Of a stretch of DNA of 64,000 nt, positions 20,630 to 28,840 are shown in pieces. A program made the translations under genes and the position numbers. The DNA lies in the NCBI RefSeq assembly GCF_024749045.1, contig NZ_CP087184.1, positions 4,154,001 through 4,218,000 on the forward strand, read 5' to 3'. The notes beneath the pieces were generated by a model. The model was not told the origin of the DNA. It did no database searches and worked only from the letters and a program-made list of their open reading frames with translations. This DNA comes from Pseudomonas sp. B21-028. Lineage in GTDB: Bacteria; Pseudomonadota; Gammaproteobacteria; Pseudomonadales; Pseudomonadaceae. The stretch's first letter is position 1. Each line of letters begins with the position of its first letter.

Positions 20630-21697
20630 ATGTCAAAAAAGATCAATGTATTGCTGGTGGACGACTCTGCCGTGGTCCGCCAGGTACTGCTGGCGATTCT
20701 CAGTGACACCCCGGACATCCACGTCATGGGCGCGGCCTCCGATCCGATTTTCGCCATGGACAAGCTGGCCCGGGAGTGGCCGGACGTGATCGTGCTGGAT
20801 GTGGAAATGCCACGCATGGACGGCATCACCTTCCTGAAGAAGATCATGAGCGAGCGCCCGACCCCGGTGGTGATCTGCTCGTCCCTGACCCCCAGGGGCG
20901 CGGAAACCACTTTGCAGGCAATGGCCGCCGGCGCGGTGGAGATCATCACCAAGCCCACCAGCGGCTTGAAGAGCTTTCTGTTGGAATCGGCGCCGGAACT
21001 GGTGGCGGCGATCAGGGGCGCCGCCCAGGTCAACGTCCGCAACCTGGGCAAGCGCCCCGCGCCCCTGGTACCGGCCACCAAGCTCAGCGCCGATGCCATG
21101 TTGCCCGCCGCGAACGGCCACGCCATGGCGCAGACCACCGAACGCATCGTCGCCCTGGGGACTTCCACCGGCGGCACCCAGGCCCTGGAAGCGGTGCTGA
21201 CCGCCCTGCCACGGGTGTGCCCGGGCATCGTGATCGTCCAGCACATGCCGGAAAAATTCACCGCCTCGTTCGCCGCCCGGCTCAACAGCCTGTGCCAGAT
21301 CGAAGTCCGCGAAGCCCGCAACAACGACCGCATCCACCCGGGCCTGGCCCTCATCGCCCCCGGCGGCAAGCACATGATGGTGACCCGCAGCGGCGCGTTC
21401 TACCACGTGCAGGTGGTGGACGGGCCGCTGGTCAATCGCCATCGCCCGTCGGTGGACGTGCTGTTCCGCTCGGTGGCCAAGTTCGCAGGCCGCAATGCCA
21501 CCGGCATCATCATGACCGGCATGGGCGACGACGGCGCCCGCGGCCTGAAGGAAATGCTCGACGCCGGCAGCACCACCGTGGCCCAGGACGAAGCCAGCTG
21601 CGTGGTCTTCGGCATGCCCAAGGAAGCCATCAAGCTCAACGCCGCGCAACGGGTGATGGGGTTGCAGGAGATTGCCCAGGTGATTTTGCATCGGTAG
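20630..21697 (+). CDS. cheB: Chemotaxis methylesterase CheB
   Basis: This 355-residue protein starts at ATG 20630, with AAGGA 13 bases upstream, rather far. It has an N-terminal receiver with Asp57 in [13 protein letters not shown] and a C-terminal methylesterase with Ser179 in GTSTGG, His205 in IVQHMPEKF and the aspartate in [11 protein letters not shown]. It removes receptor methyl groups when phosphorylated by CheA, closing the adaptation loop with CheR. It is the last gene of the che operon; the next coding sequence is convergent. Confidence 0.94.
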   Translation: MSKKINVLLVDDSAVVRQVLLAILSDTPDIHVMGAASDPIFAMDKLAREWPDVIVLDVEMPRMDGITFLKKIMSERPTPVVICSSLTPRGAETTLQAMAAGAVEIITKPTSGLKSFLLESAPELVAAIRGAAQVNVRNLGKRPAPLVPATKLSADAMLPAANGHAMAQTTERIVALGTSTGGTQALEAVLTALPRVCPGIVIVQHMPEKFTASFAARLNSLCQIEVREARNNDRIHPGLALIAPGGKHMMVTRSGAFYHVQVVDGPLVNRHRPSVDVLFRSVAKFAGRNATGIIMTGMGDDGARGLKEMLDAGSTTVAQDEASCVVFGMPKEAIKLNAAQRVMGLQEIAQVILHR

Positions 21698-21742
21698 CCA
21701 TGAGTCCCTTGCCACAAATGAATCCCCTTCACCACAGTCGGT

Positions 21743-21826
21743 CTACACCGGCGGAATGGTCGCAAGCACGCCAATCAGCAAGGTCAACGCCAGGAAGCCA
21801 CCCAGAAAAATCGCCATCTTCGTCAT
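21743..21826 (-). CDS. 27-residue single-pass membrane peptide
   Basis: This very short frame is supported by a strong AGGAG site 7 bases before ATG 21826. It encodes a charged start (MTKM), an uninterrupted hydrophobic helix (residues 4-24: AIFLGGFLALT, then LLIGVLATI) and a PPV end, followed by TAG. The pattern of good ribosome site, short positive N-terminus and one perfect membrane helix is that of regulatory or stress small membrane proteins. It is convergent with cheB, 45 bases away. I do not recognise a family. Confidence 0.6.
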   Translation of the reverse strand: MTKMAIFLGGFLALTLLIGVLATIPPV

Positions 21827-22129
21827 AAGCACTCCTGAAAGAAATACACAGCAAGCAGCCATCTCGCTCCCACAGGATTCTGGCTTGAAACTCAGATTGC
21901 ATTACAGCTGCACCTGCCAGCAAAAAAACCGGATCAGATGCCCTCGCCACGACCCTCGATAGGGTCACCAAGGAATCCCGAGTCTGTCGAAGCCCTCTGC
22001 TTTTTGTGGGAGCGAGCCTGCTCGCGATGACGGCGGTGCATTCAGCACCAATGCCAGCAGACCCACCGCTATCGACACCATTACCCAAACCCAACTATCT
22101 TCACTTCTCCGCGCTCAAGGACCGACCGC
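21827..22129. other. Intergenic DNA with partial REP copies
   Basis: This stretch holds a partial REP copy (CTCGCTCCCACAGG, about 21865-21879) and one REP arm (GTGGGAGCGAGCCTGCTCGC, 22006-22025) with a degenerate partner. It should also hold the divergent promoters of the membrane peptide and the GNAT gene. No further gene was seen. Confidence 0.5.
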
Positions 22130-22687
22130 ATGCCCCACCTCCCAACCTTCCAAACCCAACGCCTGATCCTCACCCCACTGCAACTGGCCGACTCACCCGC
22201 CATCCAGGCGCTGTTCCCCCATTGGGAAGTGGTCCGCTACCTCGATAGCCGAGTGCCCTGGCCCTACCCCGCCGACGGCGCGCTGACCTACGTACGCGAC
22301 CACGCCCTGCCCGCTATCGAGCGCGGCGAAGAATGGCACTGGGTGATCCGCTTGGCGTTCGACGCGACCCAAATCATCGGCAGCATTTCCCTCTTCGACC
22401 AACCAGACAACCACCGTGGCTTTTGGCTGTCACCGCCATGGCAGGGCCACGGCTACATGGGCGAGGCGTGTGAAGTGATCAACGAGTACTGGTTCGTGAC
22501 GCTTGATCGCACGGTGATGGTGGTGCCCAAGGCTGTTGGCAACCAGGCCTCGCGGCGCATTTCCGAGCGGGAGGGAATGCGATTGCTCAGGACTGAACGG
22601 GGGCGATTTGTCAGCGGGGAATTGGACAAGGAAGTTTGGGCGTTGGACCGCGAGCAGTGGCTAGGGCGTACTGCGCAGATACGGTAA
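22130..22687 (+). CDS. GNAT family N-acetyltransferase (RimJ/RimL-like)
   Basis: This 185-residue protein begins LPTFQTQRLILTPLQLAD, the usual start of RimJ/RimL-type acetyltransferases. It contains the acceptor-side strand IIGSISLFDQ and an acetyl-CoA loop in SPPWQGHGYMGEACEVI, where Q-G-H-G-Y-M-G takes the place of the Q-x-x-G-x-G/A pyrophosphate motif. A strand VMVVPKAVGNQASRRISE follows. The substrate (protein N-terminus, antibiotic or metabolite) cannot be told from sequence. It is convergent with the PhyH-like gene, 16 bases apart. Confidence 0.85.
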   Translation: MPHLPTFQTQRLILTPLQLADSPAIQALFPHWEVVRYLDSRVPWPYPADGALTYVRDHALPAIERGEEWHWVIRLAFDATQIIGSISLFDQPDNHRGFWLSPPWQGHGYMGEACEVINEYWFVTLDRTVMVVPKAVGNQASRRISEREGMRLLRTERGRFVSGELDKEVWALDREQWLGRTAQIR

Positions 22688-22703
22688 TTGACTACTGCAC
22701 CGG

Positions 22704-23384
22704 CTATGTCGAACCAAAGACAAAATCGGCAGGCTCGAATCGCTCGCTCGTGTCCATCCGGATATTCCGTAAGTGCGCTGTCTCCAGGTGCGCCTCATAG
22801 AGCCGCTCAGAAAAATAGCCCATCAGAATCGAGCGACGACGTGCTCCGCTCACATTCAGACTGGCCCCGTGGACCAGCTCGGCATCGAACACCAGAATGT
22901 CGCCGGCGCACCCCGAAAGCTGCACGGAGTGGGACTCGTCAGCGAAATCGAAGGGCGGCATTTGCGCTGGCGGGCGATGGCTGCCGGGCACGATACGTGT
23001 CGCGCCGTTCTCGGGACCGTAGTCGTCGAAAAAAGCCAGCGCGACAGCCGTATCGCCTGGCCGCTGGGCCGACAGGTCGCGGTGCAACTGCTGATGACCA
23101 CCACCTGCCAGGGGCTCGCGTCCCTCCACCTGCGCGAGAAAGAACCGCTCGCCGATCAACTCACCCACTGCCGCCAGCAACGGTGGCAGCCGACACACCG
23201 TCTGTATCGCTGGATTGCAGTCCAGTAGCGAATGACGCCAGTCCCAGCCACGGGGGGTTGGCCATTGATCCGACGGGATTACGCCCGCATCGAATAGGCT
23301 ACGCAGCCCTGCGAGCCATTCGGTTGGGATCGCTCGGTGCAGGAGGACGTAGCCATTCTGGTGGAGTTGATTACGGTTGGTCAT
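22704..23384 (-). CDS. Phytanoyl-CoA dioxygenase (PhyH) family protein
   Basis: This 226-residue non-haem iron, 2-oxoglutarate-dependent dioxygenase family member has metal ligands His and Asp in QQLHRDLS and the distal His in ELVHGASLN. The 2-oxoglutarate-binding Arg is probably in GARRRSILMGYF. The N-terminus FHQNGYV-like (LHQNGYVLLHRAIP) is typical for PhyH. Such bacterial enzymes hydroxylate small molecules such as amino acids, ectoine or mitomycin precursors. No pathway genes adjoin, so the substrate is unknown. Confidence 0.82.
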   Translation of the reverse strand: MTNRNQLHQNGYVLLHRAIPTEWLAGLRSLFDAGVIPSDQWPTPRGWDWRHSLLDCNPAIQTVCRLPPLLAAVGELIGERFFLAQVEGREPLAGGGHQQLHRDLSAQRPGDTAVALAFFDDYGPENGATRIVPGSHRPPAQMPPFDFADESHSVQLSGCAGDILVFDAELVHGASLNVSGARRRSILMGYFSERLYEAHLETAHLRNIRMDTSERFEPADFVFGST

Positions 23385-23479
23385 GGCGCTGGCAATTTCC
23401 TTGTGTCCATGCGTCGAGTAACAGTAGAAATCAGCGGCTGCTTTTGCGATTTGCCCTCTACCCTAAGACCACACAGATA

Positions 23480-23526
23480 CCCTGTGGCGAGGGGATTCAT
23501 CCCCGCTGAGCTGCGAAGCGGCCCCC
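23480..23526. repeat. Second intergenic repeat family of fluorescent pseudomonads
   Basis: The sequence TGTGGCGAGGGGATTCATCC followed by CCGCTGAGCTGCGAAGC contains two small hairpins (GGGGAT-TC-ATCCCC and one in the GCTGAGCTGCGAAGC part). It is a different family from the REP copies elsewhere in the window and one I recall as common between genes in P. fluorescens-group genomes. Confidence 0.65.
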
Positions 23527-23547
23527 ATCGAGGCTCTAAAACTGTCC

Positions 23548-24507
23548 TCAGTAATTGGAACCCATCCGCCCCCGAAACGCCATGCGCAAGCATCCCCAGG
23601 CTATGGCTCCAACAATCAACACCTCCGCGCCCCCCACCAGCAAATTGAAGGAAAAGGTCAGCGGTTGCTCGGCCCAGTAGAAGATCGTCGAGCCGGTTCG
23701 AAAACCGCTGGCGTGCAGCCGTCCGGTAAACAGAGACGGCACCAATGCGACGAGGTTAATCAGCTCCAGCACCGCCAGGAAAGTACCCAACAACATAAGC
23801 AAGGCACGTGCAGGCATCCCGAGATTCGCACTCGATTCGGGCGCAGCGGTGCCCCCCTTCCCTCTGCGCCGCCTGGCTTCCCTCACCGCCTTGCCGCTGG
23901 TGGGCGCTGGAGCCGGTCTGTAGGCGGCCTTCGCCGCCATCGCCGAAGCACCGACGACCTCGGTAGGCACCGCCACGTTCAGGTAATCGGCCAACTCACG
24001 CAACCACAAATCGGTGCGCTGACTGCCCGGCACTACCGGAACGTTATCGGTGGTCAGGCGATGCTCACTGCCATCACGCATCACCAGCCACAGCTGGGTT
24101 CGGGCTTGCTCAGCCTGCGGAAGACGACGAAGTTCAAGGCATTTGACGGCATCGATCCTGAATACCGATTGCACACACTCGCGACGTCCAAAAAAATTCC
24201 GGGTCAGACGCTTGCCTTCACCGTCGACGCGCGACAACACCAAGGTCTCGCGGATGCCGGTATAAACCATCAGCATCAGGCCAAGGGCCGGAATCAGCAG
24301 CAGCCCGAGAACGATGAGCAGTGAGGACAGCGGATCAAGGCCAGCCGATGGCGAAAGTCCATCAGCGACCGCGAACACGGCGAACGCCATCGGCAAGAGG
24401 AAGGCAAGCGCGCCTACCAGCAGCACGGCGGTACTTTGCACCCGATTATGCGAGTGGATGTGCAGGTCATCCTGGGCAGTGCGTTCGAAGCGGTGGCCGA
24501 TCAACAT
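23548..24507 (-). CDS. Four-helix membrane protein of unknown function
   Basis: This 319-residue protein has a GGAG site before ATG 24507. Two membrane helices (about 28-50 and 62-84) are followed by a cytoplasmic domain of about 110 residues (ETLVLSRVDGEGKRLTRNFF onward). Then come a basic, Ala/Pro-rich linker (KAVREARRRRGKGGTAAPES) and two more helices near the C-terminus. The layout suggests a membrane-anchored PH-like or DUF domain, but no family was recognised. It stands at the edge of the accessory patch. Confidence 0.6.
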   Translation of the reverse strand: MLIGHRFERTAQDDLHIHSHNRVQSTAVLLVGALAFLLPMAFAVFAVADGLSPSAGLDPLSSLLIVLGLLLIPALGLMLMVYTGIRETLVLSRVDGEGKRLTRNFFGRRECVQSVFRIDAVKCLELRRLPQAEQARTQLWLVMRDGSEHRLTTDNVPVVPGSQRTDLWLRELADYLNVAVPTEVVGASAMAAKAAYRPAPAPTSGKAVREARRRRGKGGTAAPESSANLGMPARALLMLLGTFLAVLELINLVALVPSLFTGRLHASGFRTGSTIFYWAEQPLTFSFNLLVGGAEVLIVGAIAWGCLRMAFRGRMGSNY

Positions 24508-25017
24508 GCAGAACTCCTTCCCACTATCCTACGAATCCTGAAAATGTTGGTTCGTTTCCGCGCAGAACTCTCACGATACCTACAACGCTCTCGGATATTT
24601 TAATCAGGGTAATGTGCGCGCCGAATTAACGTTACTCTGTCTCGGAATATCCATACCGTTTTACAAACCGACGCTCGTCAGTCGAGTAACCTTGCCGCTG
24701 GTAAAATGTGTGTGCATCTATTCGGTAGTCACCGCTAGTCACCTCAGCCCGGATGCAGATCCTTCCCCTTTGCCTCGGTTTTTGGGACGTTGGTTCATTA
24801 AGTTCTGACGGGCGCTGACCGGTTTTTGCCCGCCGGCAATGACCGTTTTGGCTCTGGATCTAACGGTCAATAGCCGTTGAAAGTTTCCATTAGTGAACAA
24901 CAGCAATCGACCAGGAGCGGACCTTGAAGCGGGAAAAAATGATGCTCAAACCGCCTGTATGCCTCCGGATGCTTCTCAGTTACCCGAGTGCATATGCGTA
25001 ACTTGTCATAGCGACTA
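24508..25017. other. 510-base gene-free boundary of the accessory patch
   Basis: No convincing gene is present. Composition is lower in GC than in the flanks. The right part has relics of dispersed repeats: GACCGGTTTTTGCCCGCCGG at about 24817 and CAGCAATCGACCAGGAGCGG at 24901-24920. The latter resembles motifs at 27738-27760 and, on the other strand, 28717-28750. Short open frames here lack ribosome sites. Confidence 0.5.
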
Positions 25018-25464
25018 TCACTCGCTCGCGGCGATTGGCTCAAGGGAGACGGTCATCTCGCCGAAGATGGCTTGGTAGGCCTCCTGACACGAACTCTCTG
25101 CGGTCAGCACCGCGTCGTCAACAAGCTGCGCGCCCGCGTTGGTTAAGCATGCGTAACCAACGCGCGCATCGCGGGGATCGCTTTGACGAGATACCCAACC
25201 TATTTTCTCCAAGGGTAGAAGGGACTTGGTTACGGCTGACGCAGTTAAGCCCATGCACTCTGCCAAATCTGCACGACGAAGCCTGCCGCCGTGGGCTTGT
25301 TTAAGATGGTGCAGAATCATGAAGTCGCTAAAGCTCAACCCATGCACGGCGGAGAGTTTCGCGTCGATACGCCGAGTGGCGGCAGTGTATGCCCGGGATA
25401 TGCGGATATAGCGTTCAAGTGTTGAGGGCGAAGTGCCTTCCGCACCCGGTGTGTAGTCAGACAT
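25018..25464 (-). CDS. MarR family transcriptional regulator
   Basis: This 148-residue winged-helix protein has the recognition region LRRADLAECMGLTASAVTKS, then LLPLEKIGWVSRQSDPRDAR, the wing whose DPRD motif marks the MarR family. The dimerisation helices flank it. MarR proteins usually repress an adjacent operon and release it on binding a phenolic or other ligand. The start overlaps the end of the upstream P-loop gene by 8 bases, so the two form an operon. Base composition is lower in GC than core genes, in line with horizontal origin. Confidence 0.9.
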   Translation of the reverse strand: MSDYTPGAEGTSPSTLERYIRISRAYTAATRRIDAKLSAVHGLSFSDFMILHHLKQAHGGRLRRADLAECMGLTASAVTKSLLPLEKIGWVSRQSDPRDARVGYACLTNAGAQLVDDAVLTAESSCQEAYQAIFGEMTVSLEPIAASE

Positions 25465-25945
25465 TGCGACACTCCTTCAGTTCGGATGGGGATGGGTGTT
25501 CAAAGCGCGCGTCCATGACATCAAACATTTGGGCCGTTATTTCGAACGAATAGGTCGCACCTTTTTCTAGGTTTCGTTGCAGTACGCGCTCACGGCGTAG
25601 CGGCTTATCTGCATTTACGAAGTGGCTAAGCACCTCATATCCCGCGTTGTGGGCCTGCCGTCGGATTTGAGTGCGGTCTGCTTTCGTCATAAAGCCTTGA
25701 TCCAGCACCACGTCCTTACCCGACGCTAGAACCTGAACGCACGTTTCCCATATTTGCGACTCGCAACGTCTAACACGGGGAAGCACCCATTCCAGGCTAG
25801 GGGGCTGAGGCAGATCTGGGCCGTATAGACGCTGCATCCATTCATCAATCGAGAAGCAGACTGCGTTTAGCTGGGCCGTTATCTGCCGAGCTAGTGTCGA
25901 CTTACCGGCCCCGAGAGGGCCGAAAATAATGTGTACGGCGCTCAT
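25457..25945 (-). CDS. P-loop kinase-like AAA ATPase
   Basis: This 162-residue protein has Walker A near the start, IIFGPLGAGKSTLARQI, then FSIDEWMQRL and DVVLDQGFMTKADRTQIRRQA. That order is found in small-molecule or antibiotic kinases of the shikimate/chloramphenicol phosphotransferase type and in zeta toxins. The conserved D in SIDEW and the arginines in RRERVLQRN fit nucleotide transfer. No antitoxin-like partner is present; the overlapping MarR gene is the only neighbour. Kinase activity is inferred from fold alone. Confidence 0.78.
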   Translation of the reverse strand: MSAVHIIFGPLGAGKSTLARQITAQLNAVCFSIDEWMQRLYGPDLPQPPSLEWVLPRVRRCESQIWETCVQVLASGKDVVLDQGFMTKADRTQIRRQAHNAGYEVLSHFVNADKPLRRERVLQRNLEKGATYSFEITAQMFDVMDARFEHPSPSELKECRNV

Positions 25946-26013
25946 CTGTCACCTTGTTTCCAGGTACTTTACCGATACAGTATCTAGACGTCAGACTGGC
26001 GTTGTCAATTCAC

Positions 26014-26083
26014 ACCGAAAAGGGGACAAGCGAAAAGGGGACAGATTTATTATCAGGAAAATAAATCTGTCCCCTTTTCGGTG
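26014..26083. repeat. Long perfect palindrome with GGGGACAGATTTAT arms
   Basis: Perfect 20-base arms lie at 26031-26050 (starting CGAAAAGGGGACAGA) and 26061-26080, with the ten-base loop TATCAGGAAA. Part of the left arm (ACCGAAAAGGGGACA) is duplicated at 26014-26028. Weaker complementarity extends outwards (CTGGC and AATTCAC against GTGAAATTGCCAG). It could act as a terminator or be a transposable-element end. A decayed half copy lies at 27772-27793. Confidence 0.8.
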
Positions 26084-26167
26084 AAATTGCCAGCGTGTGA
26101 TCATGAGAGACCGAAAACGATCTGTAATTCGATGGGCCGCTTTGCGCGGCCCAGTTAACGCTGACAG

Positions 26168-26848
26168 TTACTCTGTAGCCGCCTCTTCTTTCAGGTTCAG
26201 GCGGAAAGTGTCACGAGCGGTTTTTCCCACGTAGGTGGTAAGCGCATAATTCGCCGTTCCGCCAACGAGAACTCCGATTCCGAACGGAATCACTTTTGCT
26301 GCGGCTTTCTGAGTGAACGAGATACCGATTTTCGCGAACAACTCCTTGATGATCTGAAGTGTCGGCCCCTTCAAATATTGATGCACCATACGCACGCCGG
26401 CCTTGCTGGCGATTTTGGTTGCGCTGGAAGACCCCATCTGTTCCAGGGAACCGTACAGCGCGATGATGTACGACATGTGCTTGGCATCTTCGTTTGACAT
26501 CTTGCCGTTGATGGCCACTGCCAGGCACATGGTCATGTCGATCTGCAGCTTCATGCACACGGAGATGTCCGCCAGCCCTCCCCCAACAGCGCTCACCACA
26601 GTACCGATACCGGGAATGACACCCGGAAGGGCAGTGGCTGCGCCAGATGTCGCGGCCAGCTTTGAGTAGCGGCTGATAATTTTGTCGACCACAGCGTCTT
26701 GAATCTTTTCGTCCGTGGCGGACGACGCCAAGCTACGTGCCTGGCGTTTATACTGGTCAACCAGCTCACGGGCATCCTGCGGGCTAATGGCGATGGCTTC
26801 CACCATCTTCATCAGTGAGGAGCTGTCTTCGCCTTTTCCTGTTGTCAT
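26168..26848 (-). CDS. EcsC-like protein of unknown function
   Basis: Starting at ATG 26848, with an AAAGGAA site, gives 226 residues; an open extension to 27037 lacks support. Glycine-rich hydrophobic stretches LPGVIPGIGTVVSAVGGGLA and IPFGIGVLVGGTANYALTTY flank a helical middle (AKHMSYIIALYGSLEQMGSS). This pattern of paired amphipathic glycine-zipper segments resembles the EcsC family, which may associate with membranes. The biochemical role of the family is unknown. The gene stands alone in low-GC DNA between repeats. Family call is moderate. Confidence 0.55.
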   Translation of the reverse strand: MTTGKGEDSSSLMKMVEAIAISPQDARELVDQYKRQARSLASSATDEKIQDAVVDKIISRYSKLAATSGAATALPGVIPGIGTVVSAVGGGLADISVCMKLQIDMTMCLAVAINGKMSNEDAKHMSYIIALYGSLEQMGSSSATKIASKAGVRMVHQYLKGPTLQIIKELFAKIGISFTQKAAAKVIPFGIGVLVGGTANYALTTYVGKTARDTFRLNLKEEAATE

Positions 26849-27070
26849 GCCGGATTCCTTTCGAGAGATATTTATTGGCCGCTTTTCGAGTCTGAGCGCT
26901 GACATGAAGAATGGCACAATTGATATCAAAACAACATCACCCTCCTGGCTATATGTCGTGAAGAGGTTCGGCGGTACTCCGAGTGGAGGCCGAGCCTTTT
27001 GTGGACGGCTGTTATCGACCCACAGTTGCCGTTCCAAGTAGGCTATAACTCGCTACAGCCCCTTACCTGC

Positions 27071-27634
27071 TCAGAGCATCCAATATTCCTCGACCTGATA
27101 GAGCGGCTTGCCGACCATCAGCAACTTGATGACATCTATGTGCGCCACGTAATCAGCCTCAGAGAACTTAGTCCATCGCGGATTACGCTTTTGTGCGGCG
27201 ATGAATGCTGAGCGCGCCTTACCCATCGCGGCGCGGTTCTTCGATAGAAAACTGCGCAACCCTTTAAATAGTTCAAAGTCCAGCGGCGGATGGAGCAAGG
27301 CAACGCTCGGGTGTTGGTGGTGGCCACCGCAGACGAGCACTGTTTTCAAGTAGATGTTGACTAGCTTCTGGGCACGGCCGAAGGAGAAATCGGTCAAGCC
27401 CACGCGTGCAGCCTCGGCTTCGATCTTCTTCATAAAGCTCATCTGCCATTTATCGACGTTCTGGCCAATTTGCTCTGGCCCGGTTACCTGGCCTAGGCCA
27501 CTTGTCTCTATCAGCTCGAAAGCCAAGGAATTACCCCCGCCGGCCAGGCCGCGACCATACGCGGCGGCGGCGCACCATCTGGCATAAAGGTGTTTGTGTT
27601 TCTCTATTGGATACAGGGTTGCAGGTGTAGTCAT
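27071..27634 (-). CDS. Hypothetical protein of accessory patch
   Basis: This 187-residue soluble protein is without signal peptide or membrane segment. Features include a Gly-rich segment AYGRGLAGGGNSLAFEL, a histidine cluster in VCGGHHQHPSVALLHPPLD, and a lysine-rich helix (MGKARSAFIAAQKRNPRW). I do not recognise a family. It lies between the EcsC-like and DUF805 genes on the same strand but with large gaps, so it probably has its own promoter. Confidence 0.5.
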   Translation of the reverse strand: MTTPATLYPIEKHKHLYARWCAAAAYGRGLAGGGNSLAFELIETSGLGQVTGPEQIGQNVDKWQMSFMKKIEAEAARVGLTDFSFGRAQKLVNIYLKTVLVCGGHHQHPSVALLHPPLDFELFKGLRSFLSKNRAAMGKARSAFIAAQKRNPRWTKFSEADYVAHIDVIKLLMVGKPLYQVEEYWML

Positions 27635-27915
27635 GGATTTTTACTCGCGAATATTTGAGAGGCCTCTTATTTGGCGGCCTAAGTGCATATCCCTTGGAGC
27701 GTCAGCTCTTGGCCGATGGCTGCTGCTCAGGAATGACCGCATTCGGCCAAGAGCGGACGTTTAGAGTAGAGAAATAAATCTGTTCTCTTTTCCCAATGGA
27801 CATCACCGCGGCGTATGCAGGGCTATCGCGTAGTGCGCGCAGCGCTCTCTACAAAGGCACCTGAGCACTTGGCGCCGCGCAACAAGGCGAAGCATGGACT
27901 TCGCGTACGCTAACG
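27635..27915. repeat. Intergenic repeat relics in accessory patch
   Basis: No gene is seen. Identified relics are a repeat with inverted parts CTTGGCCGATGGCTGC and CGCATTCGGCCAAGAGCGGA (about 27698-27757), a decayed copy of the GACAGATTTATTT-type palindrome (27772-27793), and CTATCGCGTAGTGCGCGCAG at 27823-27842, which recurs at 28642-28661. A small hairpin GCGAAG/CTTCGC (about 27885-27903) follows the DUF805 stop. Confidence 0.5.
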
Positions 27916-28503
27916 TTATGCCTGAACCAATGCATTAACGAACCACTCGTAGAGTGCCTGTGGGTGGTATTGGGGAAAATACACAACTAGCACGGTTGAA
28001 GTTACAAGCGCCAGCACCACCAACAGCGCGGTAAGTAGCTTTACCAACGTCGAGAGAGGTGGATTGGGCGGGCCGTATTTATTAATCGCTTTACGCCCCG
28101 GAAGCATGATGAGCGGAAGCGTTGCCACAAAACCGATAACAGGGAACACGAAGAGAATTCCCCATATCATCGGACTCCAGCCTAGATCACGTGCCCTGCG
28201 TACCAGTAGAGACACGTCGAGCAGGATGGCAGGAACGACAACGGTGACACCGACTATCAGCAAAACCACCAATTGATGGCGCAACCCCACCATAAAGAAC
28301 GCCAGCAAAATGCACGGAAGAACCAACACCAAGGGCACACGAATCAGCCAGAAGCGCGCCAGAGAAATACGCCCGGAAAAATCAAGAATCCTGGGTTTTG
28401 AAAACGTGACAACCTCGTCGTCAATCAGTTGGGCGTCGCCCAGTTGGTATGGATTTTCGATTTCGCTGCTGATGCTGCCGAAAACAGGTTCTATCCTTGC
28501 CAT
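27916..28503 (-). CDS. DUF805 family membrane protein
   Basis: This 195-residue protein starts at ATG 28503 (AGGGA site). A cytoplasmic N-terminus leads into FSGRISLARFWLIR, the FxGRxxRxxFW-like entry motif of DUF805, then four membrane helices. RRARDLGWSPMIWG between helices two and three is the second hallmark of the family. Function is unknown; members often sit in phage or accessory DNA. The last helix is followed by a short tail. The stop lies within a repeat-rich region. Confidence 0.85.
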   Translation of the reverse strand: MARIEPVFGSISSEIENPYQLGDAQLIDDEVVTFSKPRILDFSGRISLARFWLIRVPLVLVLPCILLAFFMVGLRHQLVVLLIVGVTVVVPAILLDVSLLVRRARDLGWSPMIWGILFVFPVIGFVATLPLIMLPGRKAINKYGPPNPPLSTLVKLLTALLVVLALVTSTVLVVYFPQYHPQALYEWFVNALVQA

Positions 28504-28840
28504 TTAGTGCTATCCCTCGTGTTTGATGGTGCTATTCACGTCACAACGTTTACGCCTCGTATCTAATCGAAGGCTGGCATCAAGCTCAAGAGAAAACGCT
28601 ATCGTGTAAGGGGGGCTGTGTGCACCACAGCATGTGTGGGCCTGTCGCATGGTGCGCGCAGTACACCTTATGAAGTGTTTCGCCGCTAGTAAGAAGGCGG
28701 GTCATGTCCCTACTCTGACCGACGGCTTCTGGCCGATTGCTGCCCGTCGCGAAAGACTGAAGTCGCCCCATCACTGCCGGTCACAAAAGGCACCTCTTGA
28801 TCCATTACCGCCCGAACGACCAGAGTCCCATCCCAAGGCT
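28504..28840. other. Gene-free stretch with repeat relics
   Basis: In 337 bases no coding sequence is supported. CTGTCGCATGGTGCGCGCAG at 28642-28661 matches 17 of 20 bases of the copy at 27823. GACCGACGGCTTCTGGCCGA and the following bases at 28717-28750 are the inverted form of the GCAATCGG(C/A)CCAG-type repeat seen at 24901 and 27738. Confidence 0.5.

Noticed and set aside
24614..24808. 64-codon plus-strand frame in the accessory boundary
   Set aside because: No ribosome site or motif; the sequence overlaps repeat relics.
27850..27925. Integron attC site after the DUF805 gene (GTTATGC, small hairpin, GCGCAAC)
   Set aside because: The outer cores match at only five of seven positions, the inner L boxes do not pair, and no integrase is present; kept only as a dispersed-repeat question.
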